This document shows positions 7,546 to 7,755 of a stretch of DNA of 7,755 nucleotides, piece by piece. Every line of letters begins with the position of its first letter. Position 1 is the first letter of the stretch. Below the pieces are notes generated by a model. The model saw only the letters and a program-made list of their open reading frames with translations, searched no databases and was not told the DNA's origin. The stretch covers positions 1 to 7,755 of the forward strand of contig CALMWD010000331.1 in NCBI GenBank assembly GCA_937873105.1, in the 5' to 3' direction. The position numbers and the translations under genes are program-made. The DNA comes from an uncultured Rhodanobacteraceae bacterium (GTDB taxonomy: Bacteria > Pseudomonadota > Gammaproteobacteria > Xanthomonadales > Ahniellaceae).

Positions 7546-7689
7546 ACCTGAACATCCGTGCACGCAGCTGTGCACATCTGACTCATTGCCGTAGCGGAGC
7601 CCTGCACGGATGCGGCCCAATCCCCTCTGCAGAGTCCCCCGCAGCGGTGGACGTGATAAACCAGTGGGGTACGCCCAAGGAGGGGACAA
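7546..7689. other. Junction/leader region with clustered inverted repeats, no gene
   Basis: These 144 bases lie between the broken end of xdhA and the divergent dehydrogenase gene. CATCCGTGCA (7553-7562) and TGCACGGATG (7603-7612) are a perfect 10-bp inverted repeat spaced by 40 bases. GTGCAC occurs twice inside this span (7558-7563, 7570-7575) around a CAGCTG palindrome, and CTCTGCAGAG (7625-7634) is a 10-bp palindrome. The region should also hold the promoter of the rightward gene, but I find no convincing -35/-10 pair. Confidence 0.5.
7677..7683 (+). promoter_or_regulatory. Strong Shine-Dalgarno of the rightward dehydrogenase gene
   Basis: AAGGAGG, a full match to the 16S rRNA 3' end, lies six bases before ATG at 7690 and settles that start. 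GAGGGGA (7680-7686), which overlaps it, is complementary to TCCCCTC at 7621-7627, so the leader RNA could fold back over the site. Confidence 0.8.
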
Positions 7690-7755
7690 ATGAAGCGTCT
7701 CGACACCGACGTCGTCGTCATCGGAGGCGGCTCGACAGGGCTGGGAGTGGTGCGC
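7690..7755 (+). CDS. FAD-dependent oxidoreductase, probably glycerol-3-phosphate dehydrogenase (5' end only)
   Basis: Only 22 codons are inside the window: MKRLDTDVVVIG followed by GGSTGLGVVR. This is the beta-alpha-beta dinucleotide-binding fingerprint (GxGxxG as GGGSTGLG) placed at the very N-terminus. The spacing and the TDVVVIGGGSTG-GVVR wording resemble the GlpA/GlpD family of FAD-linked glycerol-3-phosphate dehydrogenases, which oxidise glycerol-3-phosphate to dihydroxyacetone phosphate and pass electrons to quinones. Other FAD oxidoreductases of the DAO fold share this opening, so the substrate is not certain. A perfect Shine-Dalgarno supports the start. It is divergent from the xdh genes and has no obvious metabolic link to them. 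Confidence 0.6.
   Translation, partial: MKRLDTDVVVIGGGSTGLGVVR

Noticed and set aside
7553..7612. Possible integron attC site, because of the imperfect palindromic layout.
   Set aside because: No GTTRRRY/RYYYAAC core pair and no integrase gene are visible.
7542..7672. GGGTAC at 7542-7547 and again at 7667-7672, considered as a target-site duplication around a small inserted element.
   Set aside because: A six-base match about 125 bases apart is easily chance, and the palindromes inside do not sit at the ends of the interval.

Overview
The window is GC-rich, with long spurious open frames on both strands, and reads as part of a gammaproteobacterial chromosome, most likely of the Xanthomonadales/Lysobacterales (Lysobacter, Dokdonella or Rhodanobacteraceae type). 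The grounds are the base composition, a periplasmic M16 zinc protease, a secreted parallel beta-helix protein ending in an acidic '...LFDDGFED' tail of a kind I associate with this order, and a short double-hairpin dispersed-type repeat. The taxonomic call is inference.

Layout from left to right: (1) 1-1164, minus: the first 388 residues of an exported M16 (pitrilysin/insulinase-type) metalloprotease, cut by the left window edge. (2) 1165-1354: a divergent intergenic region. (3) 1355-3781, plus: a complete 808-residue secreted right-handed beta-helix protein. (4) 3791-3812: an inverted repeat where this gene meets the next one tail to tail. (5) 3801-7545, minus: a molybdenum hydroxylase operon in the order xdhA (remnant), xdhB, xdhC. 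XdhB is the full-length molybdopterin subunit of xanthine dehydrogenase with its catalytic residues in place. XdhC is the chaperone that sulfurates the cofactor and inserts it. A palindromic two-hairpin repeat lies between xdhB and xdhC. (6) 7546-7689: a short noncoding stretch rich in inverted repeats. (7) 7690-7755, plus: the first 22 codons of an FAD-dependent oxidoreductase resembling glycerol-3-phosphate dehydrogenase, cut by the right edge.

The most notable point is that xdhA survives only as roughly its last 150 codons, the flavoprotein C-terminal domain. The two [2Fe-2S] domains and the FAD-binding domain that should precede it are absent. The homology stops near 7540-7545, next to a cluster of inverted repeats and about 145 bases from the divergent dehydrogenase gene. 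The ATGA stop/start overlap with xdhB is preserved, and XdhB and XdhC look undamaged. This points to a recent deletion or rearrangement, or to an assembly join. As drawn, the locus cannot make a complete xanthine dehydrogenase without an XdhA-like subunit from elsewhere.

I see no tRNA, rRNA, CRISPR array, complete insertion sequence or defence system. No gene-free stretch exceeds 300 bases. Apart from the broken xdhA end, the content is ordinary for such a genome.
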